Below are positions 26,675 to 35,300 of a DNA stretch of 64,000 bases, one piece after another; the stretch's first letter is position 1; the number at the start of each line of letters is the position of its first letter. Position numbers and translations under genes: made by a program. Source of the stretch: an uncultured Clostridia bacterium (GTDB taxonomy: Bacteria; Bacillota; Clostridia; Christensenellales; UBA1242). The notes beneath the pieces were generated by a model. That model was not told the DNA's origin, did no database searches, and worked only from the letters and a program-made list of their open reading frames with translations. The stretch lies in NCBI GenBank assembly GCA_934748015.1, contig CAKVHF010000001.1, positions 248,001 through 312,000 on the forward strand, in the 5' to 3' direction.

Positions 26675-26944
26675 CCGTGCGATTGGCTTCGAAATCGTAA
26701 TGTGCAATTTCTAATAATGTTGAACTCATCTAAAGCTTCCTTATGGCACATATCCACACTCTACTTAATGATGCTTCCTTCCGGACCTGACATGGTTCAT
26801 AGCAGGCTATTGCATAAGACCTTAAAATCAACACCCAGCAAAACTAGAATATTACACACACCAGACACCCCTCAGCCAACCATTCAGTCCTGCGTATAGT
26901 TGGTTTCAGGTACAGGGCACAACTAACTCCCCACCTAGCACGGT
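26675..26944 (-). ncRNA. ffs: Signal recognition particle RNA (long Firmicutes type)
   Basis: On the minus strand the RNA begins ACCGTGCTAGG and contains GGGGAGTTAG and GTGCCCTGTACCTG of the Alu domain. The helix 8 signature CATGTCAGGTCCGGAAGGA follows in the S domain, where Ffh binds. The ends close as CCGTGC with GCACGG. About 270 nt is the expected size for the 6S-like scRNA of Gram-positive bacteria. Together with Ffh it targets membrane proteins to the Sec system. A near-consensus promoter lies just upstream. Confidence 0.97.
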
Positions 26945-26950
26945 ATAGGT

Positions 26951-26979
26951 ATTGTAGCAAAAAAAAATATATTTTGCAA
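26951..26979 (-). promoter_or_regulatory. Promoter of SRP RNA
   Basis: Minus strand TTGCAA (26974-26979), 17-bp spacer, TACAAT (26951-26956). The start is about 7 bp downstream, at the 5' end of the RNA. Confidence 0.8.
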
Positions 26980-27008
26980 CTATATTTTTGGCTATACGAC
27001 TAAATAAG

Positions 27009-27037
27009 TTGTAAAATTTTGTAATGTTTGCTATACT
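27009..27037 (+). promoter_or_regulatory. Promoter of the HEPN-CBS/asnS operon
   Basis: TTGTAA (27009-27014), 17-bp spacer, TATACT (27032-27037), giving a leader of about 175 nt. Confidence 0.6.
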
Positions 27038-27052
27038 TTATTGTATATTTGT

Positions 27053-27134
27053 AATCTATGAGGTTAGCATATAGTCTGTTATATTGTTAGTAGACTTTGC
27101 GATAAATATTGATTGACAATAAGTTCCATAGATT
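27053..27134 (+). ncRNA. Possible three-way-junction leader of the HEPN-CBS/asnS operon
   Basis: AATCTATG (27053-27060) pairs with CATAGATT (27127-27134), the same outer-stem sequence as the truA leader. Inside, AGTCTGTTA (27073-27081) pairs with the stretch ending AGACT at 27096 through two G-U pairs, and TATTG/CAATA form a second hairpin (27107-27121). No T-box consensus was found. Seen as complementarity only. Confidence 0.3.
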
Positions 27135-27217
27135 AATCAAACAGTCGTTGCAAGTAATCTAAGATTGAGTTATTTGCTGACAAACTTATCTATATATAAT
27201 ATGCATAGGGAGATACA

Positions 27218-27946
27218 ATGGAAGATACAAGCAGAGCAAAAAGATTTATTAATTGTTATAATACTATTGACCAAGCATTGAGAATACAAGGCGATATGAG
27301 TAAATCTATTAGTTATACTGAGGCAGTAAGAAAGGCTGCTAGAACCAATGGAATAGTTAAAAAATACGAAGATGATTTGGTTGATTATGGAAGACTTAGA
27401 AATGCAATAGTTCACTCTGCAGATAATACTCAGATTATTGCAGAACCTAATCAGTCTACAGTGGAGCATTTTGAGAAAATATGTGACCTAATATGTAGTC
27501 CACCATTGGCAGTGGATACTATATGCAATAAGAATTTTGCCAGCCTTAATTATAATTTACTACTAAAAGATGTTATTGAGTATATGTATCAGAGTGGATT
27601 TAGTAGTATCCCAATATACAAGAATGATATGTTGATAGGCGTTGCTAATGCGACCAAAATAACAAGATTGTTGGGTAAGAAAATATATCAAAAAGTAGAT
27701 GTAGATAATTATATTAGCAAAACTACTATTGAGATCGCATTGAAGGATCTTGTGGAAGATAATTATTATACCATTGCTAATGAGAATACTACATTAGATA
27801 AGATATTGTCACTATTTAGTGAGAACAGAAAGTTGTTGTTGATAGTTATAACCAAGACAGGTAGTCTACTAGAGAAACCAATTGGTATTGTTACCGCTGG
27901 TGATATCATGGAAATTAACAAGATATTGGACAACTACAATGTGTAA
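27218..27946 (+). CDS. HEPN-like plus CBS-domain protein
   Basis: A 242-residue soluble protein. The helical N-terminal 100 residues contain RNAIVH at 61-66, which fits the R-x4-H motif of HEPN ribonuclease domains. Two CBS motifs follow (about 107-165 and 170-240), seen as SSIPIYKNDMLIGVANATKI and PIGIVTAGDIM; CBS pairs usually sense adenine nucleotides. The stop is 11 bp before asnS, so they are probably co-transcribed. That suggests, but does not show, a link to tRNA charging or RNA cleavage under energy control. The CBS part is secure, the HEPN part moderate. Confidence 0.7.
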   Translation: MEDTSRAKRFINCYNTIDQALRIQGDMSKSISYTEAVRKAARTNGIVKKYEDDLVDYGRLRNAIVHSADNTQIIAEPNQSTVEHFEKICDLICSPPLAVDTICNKNFASLNYNLLLKDVIEYMYQSGFSSIPIYKNDMLIGVANATKITRLLGKKIYQKVDVDNYISKTTIEIALKDLVEDNYYTIANENTTLDKILSLFSENRKLLLIVITKTGSLLEKPIGIVTAGDIMEINKILDNYNV

Positions 27947-27957
27947 GAGGTGAGTAT

Positions 27958-29343
27958 ATGAAGAAGACAGATATTAAAGAAATTCAAAAAAGTTATTCTG
28001 ACCTAAAAGGCGAATTGACAGTAGGTGGTTGGGTCAGAAGTGTAAGAGATCTTAAGACTTTTGGTTTTATGGATCTAAATGATGGAACCGCATTTAAAGG
28101 TTTGCAAGTTGTATTTAACAACGATTTAACCAACTATGCTGAGGTCGCAAAACTTAATACTGGTAGCAGTGTTTTGATCAAAGGTGAGTTGGTTTTGACC
28201 CCTGAGAACAAGCAACCATACGAGTTGCATGCTAGTGAAATAACTATACTTAGTGCTACTGACACCGACTATCCTCTTCAGAAGAAGGGACATAGCCTAG
28301 AATTTATGAGAGAACAAGCTTATTTGCGTCCTAGAGTTAACCTGTTTAATGCGGTATTTAGAGTAAGAAGTGTGGCAGCGATTGCTATTCACAACTTTTT
28401 CCAACAAAAAGGCTATGTATATGTTAATACTCCGCTTATAACAACAACAGATTGCGAAGGATCTGATCAAATGTTCAAAGTAACAACCTTTGATTTCAAC
28501 AACCTCCCAAAACTTGAAGATGGCACGGTAGATATGACCAAAGATCTATTTGGCAAACAAGCGTTTATAACTGGTAGTGGACAATTGCATGGTGAAGCCT
28601 TTGCTCTTGCTTTCAGTAAAATTTATACCTTTGGCCCAACTTTCCGTACCGAGAATTCTAACACTAAGACACACGCTAACGAGTTCTGGATGATAGAACC
28701 AGAGATTGCGTTCTGTGACCTAGAGGGATTGATGGATATCGAGGAAGAGATGCTTAAGTATGTAGTTAAGTATGTTCTAGACAATTGCATGGATGAGATT
28801 ACATTCCTTGACAACTTTGTTCAGAAGGGATTAACTGAGAAATTGCAGAAGATACTAATTAATAAGTTCGTTCGTATTGATCATGCTGAGTGTATTAAAA
28901 TCCTAAAAGAAGCCAAAGTAAAGTGGGAGTTTGAACCAGAAGAAGGTAACGATATTGCTAAAGAGCATGAGAAGTATATAACAGAGTATTTCAATGGTCC
29001 AGTATTTATTAAGAACTGGCCTAAAGATATTAAGGCATTCTATATGAAGCAAAACGATGATGGCAAGACTGTTGCTGCAGTTGATCTAGAAGTTCCACTA
29101 GCAGGAGAGTTAATGGGTGGAAGTCAGAGAGAAGAAAATTATGACAAACTAATCAAACGTTGTGAAGAGATGGGTGTTGATATGAAGCCTATTGATTGGT
29201 TTATTAACTTGAGAAAATATGGCTCAGTTGTTCACTCTGGATTTGGAATGGGATTTGAAAGACTAGTTATGTATCTAACAGGTGTAGAGAATATCAGGGA
29301 TGTTATTCCTTTCCCAAGAACCCCTAAAAACTGCAATTATTAA
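27958..29343 (+). CDS. asnS: Asparagine--tRNA ligase
   Basis: A 461-residue class II aminoacyl-tRNA synthetase that charges tRNA(Asn). An OB-fold anticodon-binding domain comes first (TVGGWVRSVRDLKTFGFMDLNDG), then class II motif 1 region, motif 2 (FGPTFRTENSNTKTHANEFWMIEPEIAF) and motif 3 (GFGMGFERLVMYLTG). The HANEFWM wording separates AsnRS from AspRS. GAGG precedes the ATG. Second gene of an operon with the HEPN-CBS protein. Confidence 0.96.
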   Translation: MKKTDIKEIQKSYSDLKGELTVGGWVRSVRDLKTFGFMDLNDGTAFKGLQVVFNNDLTNYAEVAKLNTGSSVLIKGELVLTPENKQPYELHASEITILSATDTDYPLQKKGHSLEFMREQAYLRPRVNLFNAVFRVRSVAAIAIHNFFQQKGYVYVNTPLITTTDCEGSDQMFKVTTFDFNNLPKLEDGTVDMTKDLFGKQAFITGSGQLHGEAFALAFSKIYTFGPTFRTENSNTKTHANEFWMIEPEIAFCDLEGLMDIEEEMLKYVVKYVLDNCMDEITFLDNFVQKGLTEKLQKILINKFVRIDHAECIKILKEAKVKWEFEPEEGNDIAKEHEKYITEYFNGPVFIKNWPKDIKAFYMKQNDDGKTVAAVDLEVPLAGELMGGSQREENYDKLIKRCEEMGVDMKPIDWFINLRKYGSVVHSGFGMGFERLVMYLTGVENIRDVIPFPRTPKNCNY

Positions 29344-29452
29344 TAAAAAACTAAAAAAAACTAAAAATTTACAAAACTTGTTGCATTTAATATAAATATT
29401 TGTTATAATGAAATGCGTTAAATTAAAAAGACCTATGGGGGTGGATATAATA

Positions 29453-29644
29453 ATGGCAAAAGAATGTTGTATTTGCGGAAAGTCTAAGGTGGCAGGAAAT
29501 CAAGTAAGCCACTCACATATTGCCACAAAAAGAAGTTGGAATGCAAATCTTCAAAAGAAAGATGTTGACATTGATGGCAAATTAACAAAGAAATACATCT
29601 GCACAAGATGTTTGAAGACTTTGAAGAAAAACGAGAATAACTAA
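29453..29644 (+). CDS. rpmB: 50S ribosomal protein L28
   Basis: A 63-residue large-subunit protein. CxxC near the start and CTRC near the end form the zinc-binding (C+) version; QVSHSHIATKRSWNANLQK is the family signature. I chose the ATG at 29453, after GGGGTGG; an earlier in-frame start adds 15 residues not found in the family. Confidence 0.95.
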   Translation: MAKECCICGKSKVAGNQVSHSHIATKRSWNANLQKKDVDIDGKLTKKYICTRCLKTLKKNENN

Positions 29645-29652
29645 GTTTTTTG

Positions 29653-29684
29653 AAAGAAAAGCAATATATTGCTTTTCTTTTTTT
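29653..29684 (+). terminator. Terminator of rpmB
   Basis: AAAGAAAAGCAA and TTGCTTTTCTTT around a TATA loop, then a T-run. Confidence 0.92.
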
Positions 29685-29771
29685 ATCCTTAATCAAAAAG
29701 GATAAGTTAAAATATTTGCATTATATCAATATAAAATGTATAATAAATATATTAAAATATAAGAGGAAATT

Positions 29772-30443
29772 ATGTTAATTCAGTTGTTGCAAGAAGTGCA
29801 TGATGCCAGATTGTTTATTATTATTACTTTGGCACTATGTCTGGTCATGTTAATATCTTTTGGTCTGCATGAATATGCACATGCTCTTGTTGCATACAAG
29901 TGTGGCGATCCAACACCCAAGGTTCAAGGACGACTTACAATCAATCCGTTTGCACATATTGATTATATTGGTTTTCTTTGCTGTATGTTTTTTGGATTTG
30001 GTTGGGCTAAACCAGTGGTAATTAATCCACTTAATTTTAGAAAGTTTAGATCAGGGCTGGTTGCTACATCTCTAGCGGGTGTTACGGTCAACCTTATACT
30101 CGCTTTTGTAGGTTGCGGATTGTTTACGGCATTTTTTAGGTTTTTAGCACCAGCTATAACTAACGAGTACTTATTTTGTTTTTTGTACTATTTCTTTAAT
30201 TTTTTATTCATGATCAATCTTAGCCTTATGGTTTTTAATATATTGCCAATACCTCCACTAGATGGATTTAATGCATTAGATGCTATGACCAAGAGTAACA
30301 ACAAGTTTGTAGAATTTATGCGCAGATATGGCACACTAATACTTATTGCTATTTTGCTTATTTTTGATAACTTGCTACTATCCTTGATGAATATAATTGC
30401 TACACCTATGGCAATGTTCTGGGGATGGATATTCTCACTATAA
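29772..30443 (+). CDS. Site-2-protease-like M50 zinc metallopeptidase
   Basis: A 223-residue integral membrane protein with about five helices. The zinc motif HEYAH (GLHEYAHAL, near residue 35) and the second-half motif NILPIPPLDGFNAL with the Asp ligand mark the YwhC-type M50B family. The substrate is unknown. It is followed 21 bp later by scpA, the usual neighbour of such genes in Firmicutes. GAGGAAA precedes the ATG. Confidence 0.92.
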   Translation: MLIQLLQEVHDARLFIIITLALCLVMLISFGLHEYAHALVAYKCGDPTPKVQGRLTINPFAHIDYIGFLCCMFFGFGWAKPVVINPLNFRKFRSGLVATSLAGVTVNLILAFVGCGLFTAFFRFLAPAITNEYLFCFLYYFFNFLFMINLSLMVFNILPIPPLDGFNALDAMTKSNNKFVEFMRRYGTLILIAILLIFDNLLLSLMNIIATPMAMFWGWIFSL

Positions 30444-30464
30444 TATATAGAAAAATGTAGGAAA

Positions 30465-31262
30465 ATGATGGAAGAAAAAGACACACAAGTGGTTAATGAA
30501 GCGCCACAAGACAACTTAATAGATGCACAAGATAGTGATTCTACAATGCAATTTCATTTTGCTGATCAAGTAGGACCCCTGGATCTTTTGCTATTTTTGA
30601 TCAAGAAGAACAAGTTGGAGATAGAAGAGGTTAAACTAGCGGATATAACCGATCAATATCTTAATATGATCAAAGATATTAACAAATTGGATCTAGAGAC
30701 TGCAAGCGACTTTATAGTAATGGCGTCAGAGTTAATTGAGATTAAGAGTAAGACTTTGCTTCCTTCCAACAGAGAAGAAGAGGAGGAAGAAGAGGATAGC
30801 GAAGAATTGATCAAGATGCGACTGAAAGAATACGAACTTATGAAGGAAATGAGTGAAAAACTGAAAGTCATTGAGAACACCGATGTATTCTATAAAGCAC
30901 CTGAGCCAGAGGCGGGTAAGTATCGTGTAGTTATCAAAGACATGCAGTTGGATGCTTTGCTTGATGCGTTTACACATTTTATGTTAAAGAATGTCAAAAA
31001 AGAAGCGGAAACAGTTGAGTCCAAGCAGATTGAAAAAGAAAAATTTACGGTAGAGCAGAAGACTGCATATATCAAAGATGTTCTTATTAGTCGTAAATCA
31101 GTTAGGTTTAGCGAATTGATGTCTCAGACAACATCTAAGGATGAGATTGTAACAACCTTTATGGCATTATTGGAGTTGCTAAAATTGCAGACTATTAAGG
31201 TAAAACAAGGCGATCTATTTGCAGATATAGATATTATTAAGGTAGAGGATGAAAATGAATAA
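30465..31262 (+). CDS. scpA: Segregation and condensation protein A
   Basis: The 265-residue kleisin of the SMC-ScpA-ScpB condensin. The N-terminal SMC-neck binding region shows FADQVGPLDLLLFLIKKNKLEIEEV, followed by SDFIVMASELIEIKSKTLLP, then an acidic run (EEEEEEDSEE), then the C-terminal winged helix. A short variable segment precedes the domain. It overlaps scpB. Confidence 0.94.
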   Translation: MMEEKDTQVVNEAPQDNLIDAQDSDSTMQFHFADQVGPLDLLLFLIKKNKLEIEEVKLADITDQYLNMIKDINKLDLETASDFIVMASELIEIKSKTLLPSNREEEEEEEDSEELIKMRLKEYELMKEMSEKLKVIENTDVFYKAPEPEAGKYRVVIKDMQLDALLDAFTHFMLKNVKKEAETVESKQIEKEKFTVEQKTAYIKDVLISRKSVRFSELMSQTTSKDEIVTTFMALLELLKLQTIKVKQGDLFADIDIIKVEDENE

Positions 31263-31998
31263 TCTAAAAGAGATAATAGAAGCAATACTTTTTGTGTCAG
31301 GTGAGGGTGTGGCATTTGAAGATATAGCGGAGAAGTTGAATATAGAGATAGACGAGGTTAAGACTGCTGTTGAGGAATTGAAAGCTGATCGAGAGAAAGC
31401 GAATAGTGGTATACAGGTTGTGGTGTATAACGGCAAAGCTCAGTTGTGCTCTAATAAGGAATTTGTTAATGAAATAGCAGAGGTACTTAATCCTATTAGA
31501 GAACGTGCATTGACCAAAGCAGTGCTAGAGGTATGTGCTATTATTGCATACAAGCAACCAATAACTAGGATGGAGATAGAGGCTATAAGAGACTCTAAGA
31601 ATTGCGACTATGCCGTTAATGCATTGCTAGAAAACAATCTTATTGAGGTTGTAGGCAGAAAGGATACAGTTGGTAAGCCGTTGCAATTTGGGACAACCGA
31701 TACTTTCCTAAAGAAATTTGGATTGACTTGCATAGGTGATCTGCCAGAATATGAAGAGTTGTTAGAAAGGATACAGGTTATCAAAGACTCTTACAAGAAG
31801 GATGATAATAGTCTATTTAATTTCAACAACATCCCAGAAGAGATGGAAAAGGAAGATCAAGAAGAGGTTGAGAGAGAGGGAGATATCAAGGATGCATACG
31901 TTGAAGAAGTTGATGAGGACAAGTTGCTAGATGACCTTGATAAGTTAACTAACCAATTGGATACTTACGAGTTTGATGACGATCCTAAATTTGTATAA
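31255..31998 (+). CDS. scpB: Segregation and condensation protein B
   Basis: About 247 residues, two winged-helix domains that bind the ScpA centre. LKEIIEAILFVSGEGV, LEVCAIIAYKQPITRMEIE and VGRKDTVGKPLQFGTT are family motifs. The last 60 residues are a charged acidic tail. I prefer the ATG at 31255, 6 nt after AGAGG, over the ATG at 31249. It overlaps scpA by 8 bp. Confidence 0.94.
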   Translation: MNNLKEIIEAILFVSGEGVAFEDIAEKLNIEIDEVKTAVEELKADREKANSGIQVVVYNGKAQLCSNKEFVNEIAEVLNPIRERALTKAVLEVCAIIAYKQPITRMEIEAIRDSKNCDYAVNALLENNLIEVVGRKDTVGKPLQFGTTDTFLKKFGLTCIGDLPEYEELLERIQVIKDSYKKDDNSLFNFNNIPEEMEKEDQEEVEREGDIKDAYVEEVDEDKLLDDLDKLTNQLDTYEFDDDPKFV

Positions 31999-32002
31999 CA
32001 CA

Positions 32003-32038
32003 AATATCACTAGATAGTACTAGTGGTATTTTTTTTGA
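32003..32038 (+). terminator. Terminator of scpAB
   Basis: AATATCACTAG pairs with CTAGTGGTATT (one G-U) followed by T8. Confidence 0.9.
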
Positions 32039-32173
32039 TAATAAAATAATATCAAATGCAAAAAATAAATAAAGTGTACAACTGCAAAGATAATTGAAGT
32101 ATGTTTTTTAAGTGAAATAGAGCGATTGTTTCCTAAAAATTTTTTGATAAATCATAATTTTAAGTAAAAGGTG

Positions 32174-32202
32174 TTGCAAAATTCCTGTATATTATATATA
32201 AT
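32174..32202 (+). promoter_or_regulatory. Promoter of asp23-fakA
   Basis: TTGCAA (32174-32179), 17-bp spacer, TATAAT (32197-32202). Confidence 0.75.
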
Positions 32203-32248
32203 TAAGTTAGTATATTTATAAAAGTGTACGAAGAATGGAGGGTTAATT

Positions 32249-32596
32249 GTGGCGGTTAAAACATCAAATGCTTATGGTAAAATTACAATAGATGATAATG
32301 CAATAGCTTGTGTTACTGGGCATATAGCACGTGAATGTTACGGCGTTATAGATTTGTCTAGTCAAGGCTTTGTGGGCTCTTTTAACTCTGTTAAGAAGAA
32401 ATCGTTATCAAATGGTGTAAAGATTAAGACCATTGGAAATAGAATATATATTGACTTAGATGTTATCTTGAAATTTGGGGTATCAATATCTACTGTAACT
32501 GACAACTTGAAGAGTTCTATCAAGTATGGTGTAGAGAGCTTCACTGGTATGATAATCGATTCGGTTAATATTAATGTAGTTGGTGTTCGGGTATAG
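32249..32596 (+). CDS. Asp23/Gls24 family protein
   Basis: A 115-residue protein of the Asp23/YloU family, small proteins linked to cell-envelope homeostasis. GKITIDDNAIACVTGHIARECYGVIDLS and the final DSVNINVVGVRV are diagnostic. It starts at GTG after GGAGGG. It is followed by the DAK/FakA-like gene, the usual yloU-yloV order in Firmicutes. Confidence 0.93.
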   Translation: MAVKTSNAYGKITIDDNAIACVTGHIARECYGVIDLSSQGFVGSFNSVKKKSLSNGVKIKTIGNRIYIDLDVILKFGVSISTVTDNLKSSIKYGVESFTGMIIDSVNINVVGVRV

Positions 32597-32637
32597 TTTT
32601 TTTCTCGAGCAACAGATATAGAAGGAGCAAATTTTAA

Positions 32638-34290
32638 ATGCAAAAGAATATAAATAGTTTAATGTTTAGAAAAATGTTAAACGCTAGTGCAAAAATATTA
32701 GATGAAAATAAAAAATTAGTAGACTCGTTAAATGTGTTTCCAGTACCAGACGGTGATACCGGAACTAACATGAACTTAACATATAACAACGCAATCAAAG
32801 AAGTTAACAATTGTCTAGATAACTCCTTTGCTGCAATTAGTGACGCTTTGGCAAAAGGTGCACTAAGAGGTGCTAGAGGTAACTCGGGCGTTATTTTGTC
32901 ACAAATACTTAAGGGAATGAGTACAGTTTTGTCCAAAGTTGAGGAGAATATCACAACTAAGATATTTGCTAAAGCTTTGGTAGAAGGATCCAATGTTGCC
33001 TACAAGGCGGTTACTAAACCTAAAGAAGGAACTATTTTAACAGTGATCAGAACTATGGCAGAGTCGGCTACCAGAACCGCTAAGAAGGTAAGTGATTTTG
33101 AAGAGTTTTTTGCTATAGTACTTAAGGATGCTGAATTTATTTTGCAACAGACTCCAGAGATGTTGCCTGTGTTGAAGAAAGCAGGTGTTGTTGATGCTGG
33201 TGGTCGTGGACTTATTGTTATCTTTACTGGTATGCAACGTATACTTAATGGTGACGAAGAGTTGGACGTAACAATAGAGGAAATGATCAACAATGTAGCA
33301 CAAGCAACTAATTCTAACGAGGTATACATCAATCTAGAGAATTTGGCAGAAATTGAATTTGCTTATTGTACAGAATTTATGGTGTCACACATGAAGAAGA
33401 AGACAACAGAGAGTGACATTGATAAATTGAGAGAAAACCTAATGAACATAGGTGATAGTGTTGTATGTATAGGTGACTTGCAATTAGTTAAGGTTCATGT
33501 GCACACTAACGAACCTAACTTGGCACTAGGATATGCACTAGAGTTGGGTGAGATAATCAATATTAAGATTGAGAATATGGTTGAGCAGAATAGAGAATTG
33601 AAGCGTATGCGTAATCAACAAGAACAGAACTTGAAAGAGTTTGGTATTGTTGCTGTTGCTCCAGGCGAGGGTATCGCTAACGTATTTACTGATCTTATGG
33701 TTGACAATATTATCGAGGGCGGTCAAACCATGAACCCAAGTGCAGAAGATATCGCTAAGGCGGTAGACAAAGTACCTGCACGCAATGTATTTGTTTTGCC
33801 TAACAACAAGAATATTGTTTTGGCAGCAGAACAGGCTAAAAATCTTACTAATAAGTACATTTATGTTATACCTACAACTTCTGTCCCTGAGGGCATTTCT
33901 GCAGTTCTGGGCTTCAATATGGATGGAACACTAGAAGAAAATATGGAAGCAATGATGAATGGCAAGGATGCTGTTACTTCTGCTTCTGTTACATATGCAG
34001 TAAGAACAACTCATGTAGACGGATTTGATCTAACTCAGGGCGATATTATTGGTCTTGATGGCAAAGGCATTATTGCAAAAGGTAATCTAGTAAAGGATAC
34101 AACCATGCAATTGCTAGACAAATTGGTTACACCAGAAGCGGTTAATATTACACTATTCTATGGCAATGAGATGAAGGAAGAGGAAGCACAAGCATTGCTT
34201 AAAGAAGTTGAGCAGAAATACGATCAATGTGATGTTACGTTGTTGTATGGTGGCCAGCCAGTGTACTATTATATAATTTCAATAGAATAG
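32638..34290 (+). CDS. DAK-family fatty-acid kinase-like protein (FakA/YloV)
   Basis: A 550-residue protein. The N-terminal DhaL/DAK2 nucleotide-binding domain carries FPVPDGDTGTNMNLT with the Asp cluster, and GALRGARGNSGVILSQ. A middle domain and a C-terminal DegV-like domain follow. In other Firmicutes FakA phosphorylates fatty acids bound to FakB. GAAGGAG lies 10 nt before the ATG. Co-transcribed with the Asp23 gene. Confidence 0.92.
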   Translation: MQKNINSLMFRKMLNASAKILDENKKLVDSLNVFPVPDGDTGTNMNLTYNNAIKEVNNCLDNSFAAISDALAKGALRGARGNSGVILSQILKGMSTVLSKVEENITTKIFAKALVEGSNVAYKAVTKPKEGTILTVIRTMAESATRTAKKVSDFEEFFAIVLKDAEFILQQTPEMLPVLKKAGVVDAGGRGLIVIFTGMQRILNGDEELDVTIEEMINNVAQATNSNEVYINLENLAEIEFAYCTEFMVSHMKKKTTESDIDKLRENLMNIGDSVVCIGDLQLVKVHVHTNEPNLALGYALELGEIINIKIENMVEQNRELKRMRNQQEQNLKEFGIVAVAPGEGIANVFTDLMVDNIIEGGQTMNPSAEDIAKAVDKVPARNVFVLPNNKNIVLAAEQAKNLTNKYIYVIPTTSVPEGISAVLGFNMDGTLEENMEAMMNGKDAVTSASVTYAVRTTHVDGFDLTQGDIIGLDGKGIIAKGNLVKDTTMQLLDKLVTPEAVNITLFYGNEMKEEEAQALLKEVEQKYDQCDVTLLYGGQPVYYYIISIE

Positions 34291-34319
34291 TCAAAAATGT
34301 ATAATATACGACAAATAAT

Positions 34320-34352
34320 GCGAATAATCTTATATGGTTATTCGCTTTTTTT
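34320..34352 (+). terminator. Terminator of asp23-fakA
   Basis: GCGAATAA (34320-34327) pairs with TTATTCGC (34338-34345), followed by T7. Confidence 0.92.
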
Positions 34353-34528
34353 GCGTACAATTATAATTGTAATAATTAGTTATAATTCCGTTGCAATTAG
34401 GAATGTTGTTACTAGTCGAAACAATCAGAAGTTATATGAAAACAATCGAAATTTCAAGCTGTTTTATTAGTTAATAATATCTTAATAATTATTTATAAAA
34501 ACACATTTTAAAGGAGGGGTTTGGGCGT

Positions 34529-34837
34529 ATGCAGATAAGTGGTAATATAAGGGGAAACACCCTATATATAGGGCTAAATGGAGAATTGGATGAGTATACA
34601 GCACCATATTGCAGAGATAAGCTGGACGATATGTTTAGACAGAGTGGATACAATAAAATTGTGATTGATATGTCACATCTAACATTTATGGATAGCACAG
34701 GGATAGGGGTGTTAATAGGTAGATATAAGAAGATAAAAAATGCTCAAAAAACAATGTATATAACCAATCCAAACAATCAGATAGAGCGAATATTTAGAAT
34801 GAGTGGATTGTATGAGATTATGCCTAAAATCGGATAA
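34529..34837 (+). CDS. spoIIAA: Anti-sigma F factor antagonist
   Basis: A 102-residue STAS-domain protein. Dephosphorylated SpoIIAA releases sigma-F from SpoIIAB in the forespore. The phosphorylatable Ser is in FMDSTGIGVLIGR. A strong AAAGGAGGGG precedes the ATG. First gene of the classic spoIIAA-spoIIAB-sigF operon, which commits the forespore to its own transcription programme. Confidence 0.96.
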   Translation: MQISGNIRGNTLYIGLNGELDEYTAPYCRDKLDDMFRQSGYNKIVIDMSHLTFMDSTGIGVLIGRYKKIKNAQKTMYITNPNNQIERIFRMSGLYEIMPKIG

Positions 34838-34849
34838 TAGGAGATAAAA

Positions 34850-35299
34850 ATGATATATAAAAATGAAATGAGTGTAAGATTTAAAGCGATCAATGAAAAT
34901 GAAAGTTTTGCAAGAGTATGTATTGCATCTTTTTTGGCAAGTGCAGATCCAACGATAGATGAGTTAGGTGATATTAAGACGGCAGTTAGTGAGGCTGTGA
35001 CTAACTGTGTTGTCCATGCTTATCCGCAAGGGAGTGTTGGTGATGTTGTTATGTACGCCAGCATTGTTGGTAGGGATGTATATATATCTATCCAAGATTA
35101 TGGAGTAGGTATCGAAAATGTAGACAAAGCAAAACAACCATTCTATACTAGCAAGCCTTCTAGTGAGCGTAGTGGTATGGGATTTACCGTTATGGAGGGA
35201 TTTATGGACAAACTAAGTGTCATTTCTAGTCTAGGCAGTGGCACAAAAGTAGAGATGTATAAATCGTTGGGAGAATGTAGCATAGCTTGTGGGGTATAG
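34850..35299 (+). CDS. spoIIAB: Anti-sigma F factor and serine kinase
   Basis: A 149-residue GHKL-type kinase that binds sigma-F and phosphorylates SpoIIAA. The N-box SEAVTNCVVHAYP, the G1 box IQDYGVGIE and the G2 box SGMGFTVMEGFMD are intact. It lies 12 bp after spoIIAA and ends 1 bp before the chosen sigF start. Confidence 0.96.
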   Translation: MIYKNEMSVRFKAINENESFARVCIASFLASADPTIDELGDIKTAVSEAVTNCVVHAYPQGSVGDVVMYASIVGRDVYISIQDYGVGIENVDKAKQPFYTSKPSSERSGMGFTVMEGFMDKLSVISSLGSGTKVEMYKSLGECSIACGV

Positions 35300-35300
35300 T

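Noticed and set aside
27038..27217. T-box leader for asnS
   Set aside because: No T-box consensus (GGGTGG-type antiterminator bulge) and no following terminator.
34399..34421. Sigma-H promoter for the spoIIA operon (AGGAAT ... CGAAA)
   Set aside because: The spacing from AGGA to GAA is about 3 bp shorter than the sigma-H consensus and the -10 is imperfect.
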